DNA of 64,000 bases from Mesorhizobium sp. AR07 (GTDB lineage: Bacteria; Pseudomonadota; Alphaproteobacteria; Rhizobiales; Rhizobiaceae). This document shows, in pieces, positions 8,970 through 17,686 of the stretch. The notes under the pieces were generated by a model. It saw nothing but the letters and a program-made list of their open reading frames with translations, did no database searches and was not told where the DNA came from. Both the position numbers and the translations under genes were made by a program. Location of the stretch: contig NZ_CP080528.1 in the NCBI RefSeq assembly GCF_024746815.1, positions 496,001 through 560,000 on the forward strand, read 5' to 3'. Within the stretch, counting starts at the first letter, position 1. Every line of letters starts with the position of its first letter.

Positions 8970-9277
8970 CGCCGTGTGAGAGCTGATCGCAGGCCTTTAA
9001 GAGATTGAGGAATCTCGTGCTTTCTTCGCCTCAGGAGCAGATTTTGTTGGAGGCCAATGAACTTCCGCGTTTGGCGCAAGTGGTGCTTACTAGACTATAG
9101 GGCTGCGAATCTGGACGTATCTGATCTCCCCGCGCCCCGGCATTGACAACTTTTACCGCAGTTTGTCAGTGCTGGGAAAGTTGGACAACGTATGATGCTC
9201 GAAGTGGGCTTGGATAGCTGCCTTTGCCGTTCTCGACTCCGGCCAAGAGGGATCTTTCGCAGGGCGCGTTGATCGGC
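8970..9277. other. Short region without a gene
   Basis: Some 310 bases between the DUF2285 gene and the TolC-like gene. I looked for the missing DUF6499 part of the DUF2285 protein in all minus-strand frames and did not find it. Nothing else is recognised. Confidence 0.4.
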
Positions 9278-10684
9278 TTAGCGACCGTCCGGCGTGCGCA
9301 GGCCGATCCACTTGTCCTTGACCGCGTTGTAATGGTCTTCAGGCTTGTACTTTGTCACGTTCAGGCCAAGGCGCTCGACCGACAGACGGCCGGTCGCCTG
9401 TAGGATGGCATAGCTCGCTACCACCACGTCGTGCTCGGCGCTGGCAAGATCGATCTTGCCGGTGATGAGGTCGTTCTGGGCGTTCAACACGTCGAGCGTA
9501 GTGCGCTGGCCGACATTGCGCTCCTCGATGACGCCGTTCAAGGCAAGCTTCGCGGCCGCGATCGCCTGCCGGTTGGCCGCGACGCTCTGCTGGGCGGCGG
9601 TATAAGCGGTCCATGCCGCGGTCACGGCTTGGCGCACCTGGTCGCGGCTGACGTCGACCTTGATCCTAGCCTGGCTGAGCGATTCCTTGGACTGGCGCAC
9701 CAGTGCTGAAGTGCGGCCACCAGAATAAATGGGGACGGTCAGCGTCGCCCCGATGCTGGCCGAATTGGTTGTGCCTTCCGTTCCCGAGGTGATCACACCG
9801 GGCACGGTGTTGCGATAAGCGCTCGAGACGCCGGCGCTTGCGGAAAGCTGGGGCAGCAGCGCGCCTTCGGCCGATTTCACTGAAAACGCCGCCGCGTCAA
9901 CCAGAAGCTGGGTGGCGAGGATGGCCGGATGCTCGGCTGATGTGATCGCGATTGCCGCATCGAGGCTCGACGGCAGCAATTTTGCCACCGGCGCCGCCGG
10001 CCTGAGCTTCCCCGGCTCGTCCCCGACGATCTGACGATAGGTTGCCGCACTTGCCAGCGCCCGCGCGCGGACGGCACTCAACTTCGCCACTGCGTTGGCG
10101 CGCTGGGCATCGGCCTGCGCGACGTCGGTGCGCGTGCCTTCCCCAACCTCGAAGCTCGAACGCGCAGCACGCGCCTGTTCGGTCAGGAACTGCAGGTTCT
10201 GCTCCGTCAGCACGGCAACTTGCCGGTCGCGAATTACGTTCATATAGGCCTGAGCCGCGTTGAACAGGGTGTCTTGTTCGGCGTTGCGTAAGCTCTCGAC
10301 CGAAGCGCCGACCTGCGCTTCGGCAGCCGCGACATTGTTCCTGGTCTGAAAACCGTCGAACAGGGTCTGATCGATTTCGACGCCGAAGTTGCCTTGGGTT
10401 AGGCGCACGCTCCGGTTCGAGCCGTTAAGGTGGCTGCTGGAATACTCGATGTCCGCGGAGCCGGTGATGGTCGGACGCCAGCCCGACTTGGCGATGGCCA
10501 CGCCCTCGTCCGTGACGCGTGTGCCGGCGCGGGTCGAATTCAGCGAAGAATTGTTCTGATAGGCCTTAGATAGGGTTCCGAAGATAGTCTCTGCCGACGC
10601 CGTTAACGGCGGTAGGATGGTAGCAGAGCAAAAAATAATGGCAAAAATGCTGTTGCGTACAGTCGGCACAAACATATCCCTCAT
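9278..10684 (-). CDS. TolC-family outer membrane exporter protein
   Basis: Outer-membrane channel component for type I secretion or drug efflux, 468 residues. A signal peptide is visible (hydrophobic IFAIIFCSATILPPL, likely cut after TASA near residue 31). The mature part has the two internally repeated helical halves of TolC, with RNNVAAAEAQVGASVESLRN and VRQAVTAAWTAYTAAQQSV, and beta segments such as TLTVPIYSGGRTSALV. The C-terminal motif GQRTTLDVLNAQNDL is typical of TolC/BepC proteins. No inner-membrane ABC or membrane-fusion partner lies beside it. A nod box about 130 bases upstream puts it under NodD control, unlike ordinary housekeeping tolC. A start three codons downstream is possible. 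Confidence 0.92.
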   Translation of the reverse strand: MRDMFVPTVRNSIFAIIFCSATILPPLTASAETIFGTLSKAYQNNSSLNSTRAGTRVTDEGVAIAKSGWRPTITGSADIEYSSSHLNGSNRSVRLTQGNFGVEIDQTLFDGFQTRNNVAAAEAQVGASVESLRNAEQDTLFNAAQAYMNVIRDRQVAVLTEQNLQFLTEQARAARSSFEVGEGTRTDVAQADAQRANAVAKLSAVRARALASAATYRQIVGDEPGKLRPAAPVAKLLPSSLDAAIAITSAEHPAILATQLLVDAAAFSVKSAEGALLPQLSASAGVSSAYRNTVPGVITSGTEGTTNSASIGATLTVPIYSGGRTSALVRQSKESLSQARIKVDVSRDQVRQAVTAAWTAYTAAQQSVAANRQAIAAAKLALNGVIEERNVGQRTTLDVLNAQNDLITGKIDLASAEHDVVVASYAILQATGRLSVERLGLNVTKYKPEDHYNAVKDKWIGLRTPDGR

Positions 10685-10815
10685 TTTATTTCGTCATGGC
10701 AACTGCGCCGCATCGGCGGTCGCGATTGACAGCCGACACGACGTCTCGGGACCCTTCAGGCCCTATGCTTGCGCATAGAGAGAGCCTCCGGAGCGACCTC
10801 TTTCATTCCGGTCAT

Positions 10816-10863
10816 TCTGCGTAAAATCGATTGTTTTGATGAAAACCCATCTACATGATGGAT
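10816..10863 (-). promoter_or_regulatory. nod box upstream of the TolC-like gene
   Basis: The minus strand reads ATCCATCATGTAGATG, then GGTTTTCATCAAAACAATCG, then ATTTTACGCA. This is close to the nod-box consensus, including the ATC-N-AAACAATCGATTTTAC core. It points at the TolC-like gene, with the ATG about 130 bases downstream. Confidence 0.9.
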
Positions 10864-11299
10864 ATCAGCCGCAAGCTGGAGGCATGGCGGTACAGCGGAT
10901 TGGCGATCGCAATAAAGTTCGCTATCCGGGAGACAGTCATTCGCCTCCGACGGCGGACTTCAGGCCGCTGTCCATGTTCGAGAAGTCGCCAGCCAATGGT
11001 TGTGCGTTGAGGAGCCGGGAATACCGGGCTGGAAAGTGCCCGGCCTACAGTTCTCTCGCGTTCGCGAGGTCGCCGTCCGGTTGATCGATTCCGTTCCTCA
11101 GAAGTCGCGAGAGGTTGGGGAGCGACATCTCATGTATCTCGGAATCCGGGCAATGGTACTCGATCTGGAGGAGCCAGGGCCCGGTGCTTTGCCTTGCGGG
11201 ACGAATGCCCATTTTTCTCAGACGCCCATAATCATTGCATATATGCGTGCTACGAAAGGTCAGAATTGGGAACGAAAACAAATCGGGCGATGCTTGATC
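10864..11299. other. Region between nod box and proQ-like gene
   Basis: About 435 bases. In-frame extension of the proQ-like gene upstream to 11000 gives residues with no similarity to the family, so it was not used. No other gene is supported. The promoter of the proQ-like gene should lie here. Confidence 0.35.
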
Positions 11300-11776
11300 A
11301 TGTCGACCGCTAGCCGAGGGAAATCGCCCGCACAGCTTTTCCGCCATCTATCGGCAAAGTGGCCTGCGGCGTTCAATCCGAAAGCCCCCAGGCCGCTCAA
11401 GATCGGCATCCATCATGACATTCGCGCGCTTGATGACGAACTGTCTGATGATGAATTGGGGAGAGCCCTGCGCGCCTATACCAGGATGGCCAGATACTTG
11501 GCGAGACTGGATGCCGGCGCCGCGCGGGTCGATCTCGATGGCGAGCCGGCCGGCGAGGTATCGGATGCGGACGCGGCCACCGCCAAGGCTTTGCTGTGCC
11601 GCAAGGACAAGCAAGAGCGCAAGCAAACGCCGGAGCCAAGGGCAGAGCCTGAAGCGCCACCCAAACCGAAACCGAAGCAAACGGCCCTCTTCAAGGCGAA
11701 GAGTAGGGCCGACAGCCCGACCGGAATCGTCGTTGAGACGAAGCGTCGCCGGTCTTTCCGAAAGCCGATGGCTTGA
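11300..11776 (+). CDS. ProQ/FinO-family RNA chaperone
   Basis: RNA-binding protein of 158 residues. The N-terminal ProQ/FinO domain (about residues 8-105) is recognisable from LFRHLSAKWPAAFNPKAPRP followed by LKIGIHHDI, the helix ELGRALRAYTRMARYL and the GDVAG-like turn VDLDGEPAGEVS. A basic, Pro/Lys-rich tail (EPRAEPEAPPKPKPKQ) follows, as is common in rhizobial homologues. It probably binds structured RNA or plasmid antisense RNA. The start MSTASRGK was chosen by the domain boundary; a longer in-frame reading adds unrelated residues. Such genes are often carried on plasmids and mobile DNA. Confidence 0.85.
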   Translation: MSTASRGKSPAQLFRHLSAKWPAAFNPKAPRPLKIGIHHDIRALDDELSDDELGRALRAYTRMARYLARLDAGAARVDLDGEPAGEVSDADAATAKALLCRKDKQERKQTPEPRAEPEAPPKPKPKQTALFKAKSRADSPTGIVVETKRRRSFRKPMA

Positions 11777-12122
11777 TCGCCGCTGAGCGATGGGTCTTCG
11801 CCGGCCGGGACAGCCCTGAGTGTCGGAGCACATGGCGCCCCGTGCCGATCCGAATTGCCGCGGTTGCAAAGGACACGCCAAAATGTCCACCGAGTGATTG
11901 GTTTTGACCCAGAGCGTTCCGCCGCGGATCGTCGGCGACTGCGATTGCGCGGGGCATGCGAGACGCTGTTCACTGAGAGCCAGATGGCCACGATCATTTT
12001 CTTGAATCGACGTCGCCATAGTTATGCCAAGATAACGAAACGTTCGTTTAGATAAAAAAACATACGCTTTGATATTCGATGCTGACTGTGCTGTCTGTTG
12101 CAGAACAGAAGGAACCCGTGTC
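11777..12122. other. Region without a gene
   Basis: About 345 bases between the proQ-like gene and the broken regulator gene. An AT-richer patch (gataacgaaacgttcgtttag, near 12035-12055) contains the inverted repeat AACG/CGTT-type AAACGTTCGTTT and could be a promoter or operator of the downstream regulator. Confidence 0.35.
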
Positions 12123-12426
12123 ATGGCACGCTCCACTTCTCAAAGCGCCTTGCGCTATCCACTGATCATCATTCTCGGCACCGACGAAAACGTCAGGCTG
12201 CTCCGGGAGCTGTCGCGGCATGGCGGCTTGCTTTCTTCTCCATTGCTTGCAGATCGTAGCGGCCTTGCAAGGGCAAGCGTCTGGTCTGCCCTCGGAACCT
12301 TGGAAGGGATCGGCATTGTATCTTCAGAGGGGACGGGCAGGGTTTGCCTCTGACATCCACGGCGGCCGCACTCGAAGCCCTCTTTGAGCAGGAGGGGCTT
12401 CGGTATTCCAACATCCGTCTATTCTT
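12123..12426 (+). pseudogene. Winged-helix/nucleotidyltransferase-type regulator, frameshifted and truncated by IS
   Basis: Remnant of a protein of the winged-helix plus nucleotidyltransferase (MNT) type. Residues MARSTSQSALRYPLIIILGT and VRLLRELSRHGG with LADRSGLARASVWSALGTLEG form the winged-helix start. The frame stops at 12353, but the family sequence continues in the next plus frame with AAALEALFEQEGLRYSNIR, so one base is gained or lost near 12340. The gene is then cut off by the IS701-family element, and the nucleotidyltransferase part is missing. The identification of the family is from pattern memory and moderately sure; the frame break and truncation are visible directly. Confidence 0.6.
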
Positions 12427-13950
12427 ACTGAGTCAGAAAGTCGCGGCTGCGGGGGGATTCGCGCTGGTCGGGGATTTGTTAGGGTGCTGCTTCGTGATCA
12501 GGGAAGCGCCCCGCCATGCCCGACTGGACAGCCGAGAGTGAAGCCGCATTCGACGCCTATGTCGATGCTTTGATCGGGGTGATCGGCCACGCCGACCGCG
12601 CTGAGCCGCTGAAGGATTATTGCCTGGGACTCCTGATGCCGATCGAGCGCAAGAGCGTGGAACCGTTGGCGGCTGTCACGGCGCCGTCGCGGGTAGCGGC
12701 CAAGCATCAGTCTCTGTTGCATTTCGTGGGACAGGCGCCGTGGTCGGACGCGGCCTTGCTAGCACGGGTTCGCGACTGGGTTCTTCCACGGATCGAGCAG
12801 CGTGGACCGATCCGGGCGTGGATCGTCGACGACACGGGCTTTCCCAAGAAGGGCAAGCACTCGGTGGGCGTAGCGCGCCAGTATTGCGGCCAGTTGGGCA
12901 AGCAGGACAACTGTCAGATTGCGGTTAGCCTATCGATCGCAAATGACGCAGCCTCGCTTCCGATCGCCTACGAATTGTATCTCCCGCACAGCTGGGCGGA
13001 GGATCCCGAACAACGCAAGAAGGCCAAGATTCCGGCGGAGATCACGTTCCGGACCAAGCCGCAGATCGCGCTCGAGCAGATCAGGACGGCCATGGCCGAA
13101 GGCGTCGCGCCCGGCGTGGTTCTGGCCGACGCCGGATATGGCGCCGACGGCGGTTTCCGCGCGGGCCTGTCCGAGCTCGGTCTGACCTATGTTGTCGGCG
13201 TTCAGCCCACACTCAGCGTCTGGCGCCCAGGCGAGAGCCCGCTGCCGCCCAAGCCCTGGAGCGGAAGAGGCCGGCCGCCGTCTCGAGTCGGCCGAACCGA
13301 CAATCACAAGCCGATCTCGGCCAAGGCCCTGGCCGAGGAGTTCGACGCCGAGACTTGGCGCACGATCGCCTGGCGTGAAGGAACCAACACCGAGCTCAAT
13401 TCCCGCTTCGCCGCCGTGCGCTTGCGGCCGGCATCCAGGGACTACAATCGGCCCGAGGCTCACGCCGAAGAGTGGCTCCTGATCGAGTGGCCTGAAGGCG
13501 AGGTCGAGCCGAGCAAGTATTGGCTCTCCACCTTGCCGGCCGACGCTACGATCACCCAGTTGGTCGATGCCGCCAAGCTGCGTTGGCGGATCGAGCGAGA
13601 CTATCAGGAACTCAAGCAGGAGTTGGGACTGGGCCACTACGAAGGCCGAGGGTGGCGGGGCTTCCACCACCACGCCAGCCTCTGTATCGCCGCCTATGGC
13701 TTCCTGGTCTCTCTGAGGGAGACGATTCCCCCCTCAACTCCAACTCGCGCCCAAGGCCGCCAAACACCTGGTCTTCCCGACGGTCATCGACCCCGCGGAT
13801 CCTCCGATCCGACCAGAGCGGCACGTCCCGACCTCGATCCCAACCCTCAGGCGACGCCTGACTGTGGCCCTGGCCAACCGTCTGCAACGATGTCCGTGCT
13901 GCATAAGGCCAATGGACAGTCCGCGTCACGTTCGCACTTTATGACGCAGT
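12427..13950 (+). mobile_element. IS701-family insertion sequence
   Basis: Element of about 1.52 kb carrying one transposase gene. The left end reads ACTGAGTCAGAAAGTCGCGG. The right end, read inward on the minus strand, is ACTGCGTCATAAAGTGCGAA. These are imperfect terminal inverted repeats with at least 15 of the first 20 positions equal. I could not identify a clear target duplication. It interrupts the regulator remnant to its left. Confidence 0.75.
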
Positions 13951-13952
13951 AG
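12516..13952 (+). CDS. IS701-family transposase (DDE)
   Basis: Transposase of 478 codons. The start MPDWTAESEAAFDAYVD and the motif AWIVDDTGFPKKGKHSVGVA (first Asp of the DDE triad) mark the IS701/DDE_5 family. The second Asp region is VVLADAGYG, and the YREL-like segment RIERDYQELKQELGLGHYEG carries the Glu. The product has full family length, ending within the right terminal repeat. The last 70 residues are proline/arginine-rich, which is usual in this group. It is likely intact. Confidence 0.92.
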   Translation: MPDWTAESEAAFDAYVDALIGVIGHADRAEPLKDYCLGLLMPIERKSVEPLAAVTAPSRVAAKHQSLLHFVGQAPWSDAALLARVRDWVLPRIEQRGPIRAWIVDDTGFPKKGKHSVGVARQYCGQLGKQDNCQIAVSLSIANDAASLPIAYELYLPHSWAEDPEQRKKAKIPAEITFRTKPQIALEQIRTAMAEGVAPGVVLADAGYGADGGFRAGLSELGLTYVVGVQPTLSVWRPGESPLPPKPWSGRGRPPSRVGRTDNHKPISAKALAEEFDAETWRTIAWREGTNTELNSRFAAVRLRPASRDYNRPEAHAEEWLLIEWPEGEVEPSKYWLSTLPADATITQLVDAAKLRWRIERDYQELKQELGLGHYEGRGWRGFHHHASLCIAAYGFLVSLRETIPPSTPTRAQGRQTPGLPDGHRPRGSSDPTRAARPDLDPNPQATPDCGPGQPSATMSVLHKANGQSASRSHFMTQ

Positions 13953-14262
13953 TACTATCCGATGCCCTGGAAAACAGCCGGATCGTAAACATAGTAGGTC
14001 TCCAGCAAAACTACCGCTAGGAAACCCGTAGAACTGCCGATAGCCAGATAAAGCGAAACTGGTGGTTTTTGGCCTAATGCCGCACAGGTTATCTCGCGGC
14101 CCCAATACGGGCTTTGGCCGCCGATACCGTTCGGCATGTCAAGCGCGTACCGACAACTTCTTTGATGACAGGCACTTCCTGCGGAGTCATGTTCGCCTGT
14201 CAGCGGGGGAGACCCGCCGCTGCCCTTGTGTCGTTCAAGTTCTTAGCCCGCAGGAGGTCCAG
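13951..14262. other. Region without a convincing gene
   Basis: About 310 bases to the right of the IS701 element. A minus-strand frame (13955-14137) contains a hydrophobic stretch LAIGSSTGFLAVVLLETYY that could be one membrane helix of a lost gene cut by the IS; nothing else supports it. Confidence 0.35.
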
Positions 14263-14490
14263 ATGATTGACCGTCTCAACCTTGATCCATCTCTCTACCC
14301 GACCGACCTGGAAAGCTTGAAATCGGTTTTCGACCAGCTTTGCCAAGAGGGCCATATCCAGCCGGGATCACCAGAAGCCGAGAATGTTGCCTCTGATCTA
14401 GTGCGCCTTTTCCAGAACGGACTTAGCGACGAGACCAGCCTGCTCGTAGCAGCTAGGGCGCGACTGCAGGATTTGCGCCGGGCAGGCTGA
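14263..14490 (+). CDS. Small conserved-type hypothetical protein
   Basis: 75-codon gene with a strong ribosome binding site (CAGGAGG, 7-8 bases before ATG). The product MIDRLNLDPSLYPTDLESLK... is acidic, predicted helical and soluble, with balanced composition. I recall similar small proteins in rhizobial symbiotic regions but know no function. Longer in-frame starts back to 14062 were rejected because they add shadow-like residues. It converges with moeA, 10 bases apart. Confidence 0.65.
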   Translation: MIDRLNLDPSLYPTDLESLKSVFDQLCQEGHIQPGSPEAENVASDLVRLFQNGLSDETSLLVAARARLQDLRRAG

Positions 14491-14500
14491 CCTTTCTAAT

Positions 14501-15769
14501 TCAGGACCCAAACGGTTCGTAGCGCAGCTGCATACCGTCTGTGATCTCGGCAGCCTCAGGCGCCAAGAGTGCAATGCCGTTGGCCAACGCAATGGCCATC
14601 AAATTGGCCGAGAACCCACGTTCAAGCATCTCGAGCACAGGTTCACCCGTTTCGGTGCGGCCGGATATGCGGACGGGCATAAACTCGGTTCGGCCTTCCC
14701 GCTTTTTGCAGTTGAAGCCAGCCACCGCCGAGAACCATTGCGGCTGAATCTCCGCGAGGCCAGCCAGCCTTCGCAAGGCAGGCAGGACAATCTGCCGAAA
14801 CGCTATCAGGGCCGCGTTGGGATTGCCCGGCAACCCGGCAAAGACCGTGTTCCTGATCCTTCCGACTTTCAGCGGCTTGCCCGGCCGCATCGCGACCTTG
14901 AGGACATCAAGGTCGGCGCCATGAGATTGAACGGCTGCCACCATATGGTCTTCCTCGCCTGCCGAGACCCCGCCTGTGGTAACCAGGGCGTCACAGGACG
15001 CGACCGCACGACCAACAACGTCTGCCAGGCTGTCTGGAACCATGCCGAAGTCGACGATTTCCGCCCATGGACAAGCCGCAAGTAACGAGCGCAGCATGAT
15101 CCGATTGGAATTGTAAATCTGGCCGTGTTTGAGGGGTTCACCCGGTTCCTTCAATTCGGTTCCGGTCGAGAGCAGCCCTATACGGATCTTTCGAAGCACC
15201 TGGATGTCGACGATCCCCACCGCTGCCAGCAAGGTTAGGTCCCTGGCGGATAGGCCCTTGCCCCGCTTCACCAGTTCCATGTCGGGGCTGACGTCCTCGC
15301 CGGCAAGACGGATGTGACGGCCATGAGAGGGCCGTTCGTACATGGTGACGGTGTCGCCAGTTCGCTCGCAATGCTCTTGCATGACCACAGCGTCGAAGCT
15401 CGACGGCACGGGTGCTCCCGTGAATATCCGAAGTGCGGTTCGTGGGTCGAGGTTCTCGAGAGCGCGCACATCGCCGGCGACCACCCGCCCAGCCACGCGA
15501 AAGGTCCAAGGCTCCTCCCCATCGAAATCCGCCGTTCGAACGGCAAACCCGTCCATCGCCGAATTGTCGAACGGAGGCAGCGAAATAGGCGAGTGTATAT
15601 CGGCCGCGCAAACCCGCCCCAATGCTCCGGCAAGCGAGACTGTTTCCCTGTATCGAACAGGTTTGGCGAGCGCGACGGCTTTGGCTACCGCCGTCTCGAA
15701 CGGGATAGCTTCGCCACCCTGCCCGGCAGAGCAGTCGGCTTTCAAAACGGGCTTCGCGGCGTGAAACAC
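14501..15769 (-). CDS. moeA: Molybdopterin molybdenumtransferase MoeA
   Basis: Inserts molybdate into adenylylated molybdopterin to make molybdenum cofactor. The 422-residue protein shows the MoeA pattern: SLPPFDNSAMDGFAVR, RIFTGAPVPSSFDAVVMQE, the GTELKEPGEPL segment, the MoCF-like domain VTTGGVSAGEEDHM, and FAGLPGNPNAALIAF. Its place as last gene after cytochrome c and an aioB relic copies the aioB-aioA-cytC-moeA order of arsenite-oxidase operons, where this moeA serves the molybdopterin enzyme AioA. With aioA missing here, the gene may still support general Moco synthesis. Confidence 0.93.
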   Translation of the reverse strand: MFHAAKPVLKADCSAGQGGEAIPFETAVAKAVALAKPVRYRETVSLAGALGRVCAADIHSPISLPPFDNSAMDGFAVRTADFDGEEPWTFRVAGRVVAGDVRALENLDPRTALRIFTGAPVPSSFDAVVMQEHCERTGDTVTMYERPSHGRHIRLAGEDVSPDMELVKRGKGLSARDLTLLAAVGIVDIQVLRKIRIGLLSTGTELKEPGEPLKHGQIYNSNRIMLRSLLAACPWAEIVDFGMVPDSLADVVGRAVASCDALVTTGGVSAGEEDHMVAAVQSHGADLDVLKVAMRPGKPLKVGRIRNTVFAGLPGNPNAALIAFRQIVLPALRRLAGLAEIQPQWFSAVAGFNCKKREGRTEFMPVRISGRTETGEPVLEMLERGFSANLMAIALANGIALLAPEAAEITDGMQLRYEPFGS

Positions 15770-15819
15770 GAGCGCTCCTCCCTTGCGTTGTTCTCGAAAC
15801 GCAACGGCCTAAGGTTTTT

Positions 15820-16197
15820 CTAACCTGACACACTCTTGAGATAGACGATGACGTTTTTGATATCGTCGGGATTCTTGAGGCCAGGGAACCCCATTCTATT
15901 CTTCGGCACTTTCGCTTTGGGATTGGCCAGATATTCCGTCAGGTTCGGCTCATCCCAGACGAGTGCCGCAGCACCGGCATCCTTCATGGCTTTCGAATAC
16001 CAATAGCGAGGGACGGTTCCCGCTGTCCGGCCTACAACGCCTTTCAAGGTTGGCCCGAATTTGTTCGCGTCGGTATCAGCGTTGTGGCAGGCGGCACACT
16101 TTTTGAAGACCGTCTTTCCGGCCTCGATATCCTGGGCCTGGGCGACCGGAGGCAGTAACGCCAAAACCATTGTGGCGCCGACGAACAGGTATTTCAT
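15820..16197 (-). CDS. Periplasmic class I cytochrome c (arsenite-oxidase operon type)
   Basis: Small soluble c-type cytochrome of 125 residues. A signal peptide MKYLFVGATMVLALLPPVAQ is followed by cleavage near AQA|QD. The haem motif CAACH occupies residues 34-38, with the GPTLKGVVGR segment after it, and the likely axial Met is in KNRMGFPGL. The gene sits 50 bases before moeA. By analogy with aio operons it would accept electrons from arsenite oxidase. Since aioA is lost, its present donor is unknown. GGAGAG lies upstream of the ATG. Confidence 0.9.
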   Translation of the reverse strand: MKYLFVGATMVLALLPPVAQAQDIEAGKTVFKKCAACHNADTDANKFGPTLKGVVGRTAGTVPRYWYSKAMKDAGAAALVWDEPNLTEYLANPKAKVPKNRMGFPGLKNPDDIKNVIVYLKSVSG

Positions 16198-16225
16198 GCG
16201 GGAACTCTCCGTTTTTCCATACGAT

Positions 16226-16429
16226 GACGTCGAGGGGCTCGTTGGCCTTCAGGTCAGCGACATTGGCCAGCCTGTTCGACGGATATTCCACGAGTGCCAA
16301 GCCGGGGGCAGCCTTGGTCTGTGCCTGCACTGGCAATGCCACGGCTGTGGCCATCCCTGCGGCGGCAAACGCTCCTCCCCTCAGAAATTGGCGGCGACCG
16401 ACGTCGGCCAGCTTGTTGCAGCGATCCAT
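16226..16429 (-). pseudogene. aioB: Arsenite oxidase small subunit (Rieske) AioB, 5' remnant
   Basis: Only the first about 68 codons of aioB remain: MDRCNKLADVGRRQFLRGGA with a twin-arginine signal (RRQFLRGG), then ALPVQAQTKAAPGLALVEYP and SNRLANVADLKANEPLDV. The frame then reads VIVWKNGEF and runs into the cytochrome c start region, with none of the Rieske cysteine/histidine motifs. The rest of aioB and all of aioA have been deleted, the junction being within about 16205-16230. The identification rests on the Tat/N-terminal pattern plus the promoter, cytochrome c and moeA context. Confidence 0.72.
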
Positions 16430-16467
16430 GCGTTCCTCCCATTTGGCGAATCTCGTCGCAAAAGGCT

Positions 16468-16484
16468 TGCAACGCCTGTGCCAA
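16468..16484 (-). promoter_or_regulatory. Sigma-54 promoter of the relic aio operon
   Basis: The minus strand reads TTGGCACAGGCGTTGCA, an exact TGGCAC-N5-TTGCA -24/-12 element, 39 bases before the aioB start. Arsenite-oxidase operons are typically driven by sigma-54 with AioR. It should now transcribe the aioB relic, cytochrome c and moeA. Confidence 0.85.
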
Positions 16485-16633
16485 CCGAAAAAACCGCCGA
16501 TTTCATTGGAAAAAAGGAACCCATCGCCGGATGTCCGCGACGTTCGGAAATGCGGACATAGTGCGCTGCCGAAGGTTCAGGAAGTCGAACGACCCAAGGG
16601 TCCGCGCATTCGCGGGGCATGCATCACCCTCTC

Positions 16634-17686
16634 TTAGCAGATCCGGGGCAGTTGTTCGCCCGACAGCCAGTCGACAATCCGGCCGCCGCCAAACGAGGTC
16701 GTCATCTGGACAAAGCAGTTGTCGTCGGCCACGACGTGGCCGACCAGCGCCGCCTCACTGCCAAGCGGATGGGCGCGCATCGTCGCGAGCACGGCGTCAG
16801 CGCCCTCCGGCGCCACGACTGCTACCAGTTTCCCTTCATTGGCGACATTGAGCGGATCGAGGCCGAGGAACTCGCAGGCTGCAGCCACTTCCGGTTTGAG
16901 CGGGATCTTGTCTTCGTCGATGCGGAAGCCGACCCGCGACTGGCTGGCGATCTCGTTCAGCGTCGCGGCGATGCCGCCGCGCGTCGGATCGCGCATTAGC
17001 CGGATATGCGCCCCGCCAGCCGCGACCATGTCTGCTACCAACCCGTGCAGGGCCGCGCTGTCGGAGGCGATGTCGGTGTCGAATTCCAGGTTCTCGTGTT
17101 TCGACATCACGGCGACGCCATGGTCTCCGATCGAGCCGGAAATGATCACCGCATCGCCGGGCCGGGCGGCGTCCGACCGGAGATCGAGCCCGTCCGGAAC
17201 CATGCCGACGCCGGCGGTCGAGATGAAGACGCCGTCGGCCTTGCCGCGCTCGACGACCTTGGTGTCGCCGGTGATGATCGGCACGCCGGCCTCGCGCGAG
17301 GCGGCGCCCATGCTCTGGGCGATGCGCTCGAGATCGGCGAACGGAAAACCCTCCTCGATGATGAAGCTTGCCGACAGATAGAGCGGTACCGCGCCCGCCA
17401 TGGCGATGTCGTTGATCGTGCCGTGCACGGCGAGGGTGCCGATATTGCCGCCGGGGAAGAAAAGCGGCGAAACGACGTAGCCGTCCGTGGTCATCACCAT
17501 CCGCCCGCCAGGCACCGAAAAGGCCGATTGGTCGTTGCCGGCCCTCAGCCAGTCATTGTCGAAAGCCTTGTGGAAAATGCCCTCGATCAACTGGCCCATG
17601 GCGCGCCCGCCGGCCCCGTGCGAGAGGTCGACACGGCCGTTGGCGACATCGAGCTTGCGCCTGTAGGCCTTGATCATCATGTTCAT
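16634..17686 (-). CDS. hypE: Hydrogenase maturation protein HypE (in frame behind HypD)
   Basis: HypE dehydrates carbamoylated cysteine to thiocyanate, supplying CN ligands for the NiFe active site. The 350-residue domain starts MNMMIKAYRRKLD, has GRVDLSHGAGGRAM, the AIRS/PurM-type ATP-binding segment GTINDIAMAGAVP, MRDPTRGGIAATLNE, and the essential C-terminal tail LPRIC ending in cysteine. There is no stop codon between hypD and hypE in this sequence, so one 735-residue polypeptide could be made from 18841. HypE may also start at its own ATG (17684-17686). It is the last gene of the hup-hyp cluster; no hypX follows. Confidence 0.9.
   Translation of the reverse strand: MNMMIKAYRRKLDVANGRVDLSHGAGGRAMGQLIEGIFHKAFDNDWLRAGNDQSAFSVPGGRMVMTTDGYVVSPLFFPGGNIGTLAVHGTINDIAMAGAVPLYLSASFIIEEGFPFADLERIAQSMGAASREAGVPIITGDTKVVERGKADGVFISTAGVGMVPDGLDLRSDAARPGDAVIISGSIGDHGVAVMSKHENLEFDTDIASDSAALHGLVADMVAAGGAHIRLMRDPTRGGIAATLNEIASQSRVGFRIDEDKIPLKPEVAAACEFLGLDPLNVANEGKLVAVVAPEGADAVLATMRAHPLGSEAALVGHVVADDNCFVQMTTSFGGGRIVDWLSGEQLPRIC

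Noticed and set aside
13955..14137. 60-codon minus-strand frame with one hydrophobic helix next to the IS701 element
   Set aside because: Too little evidence; possibly the end of a gene cut by the IS, but no family recognised.
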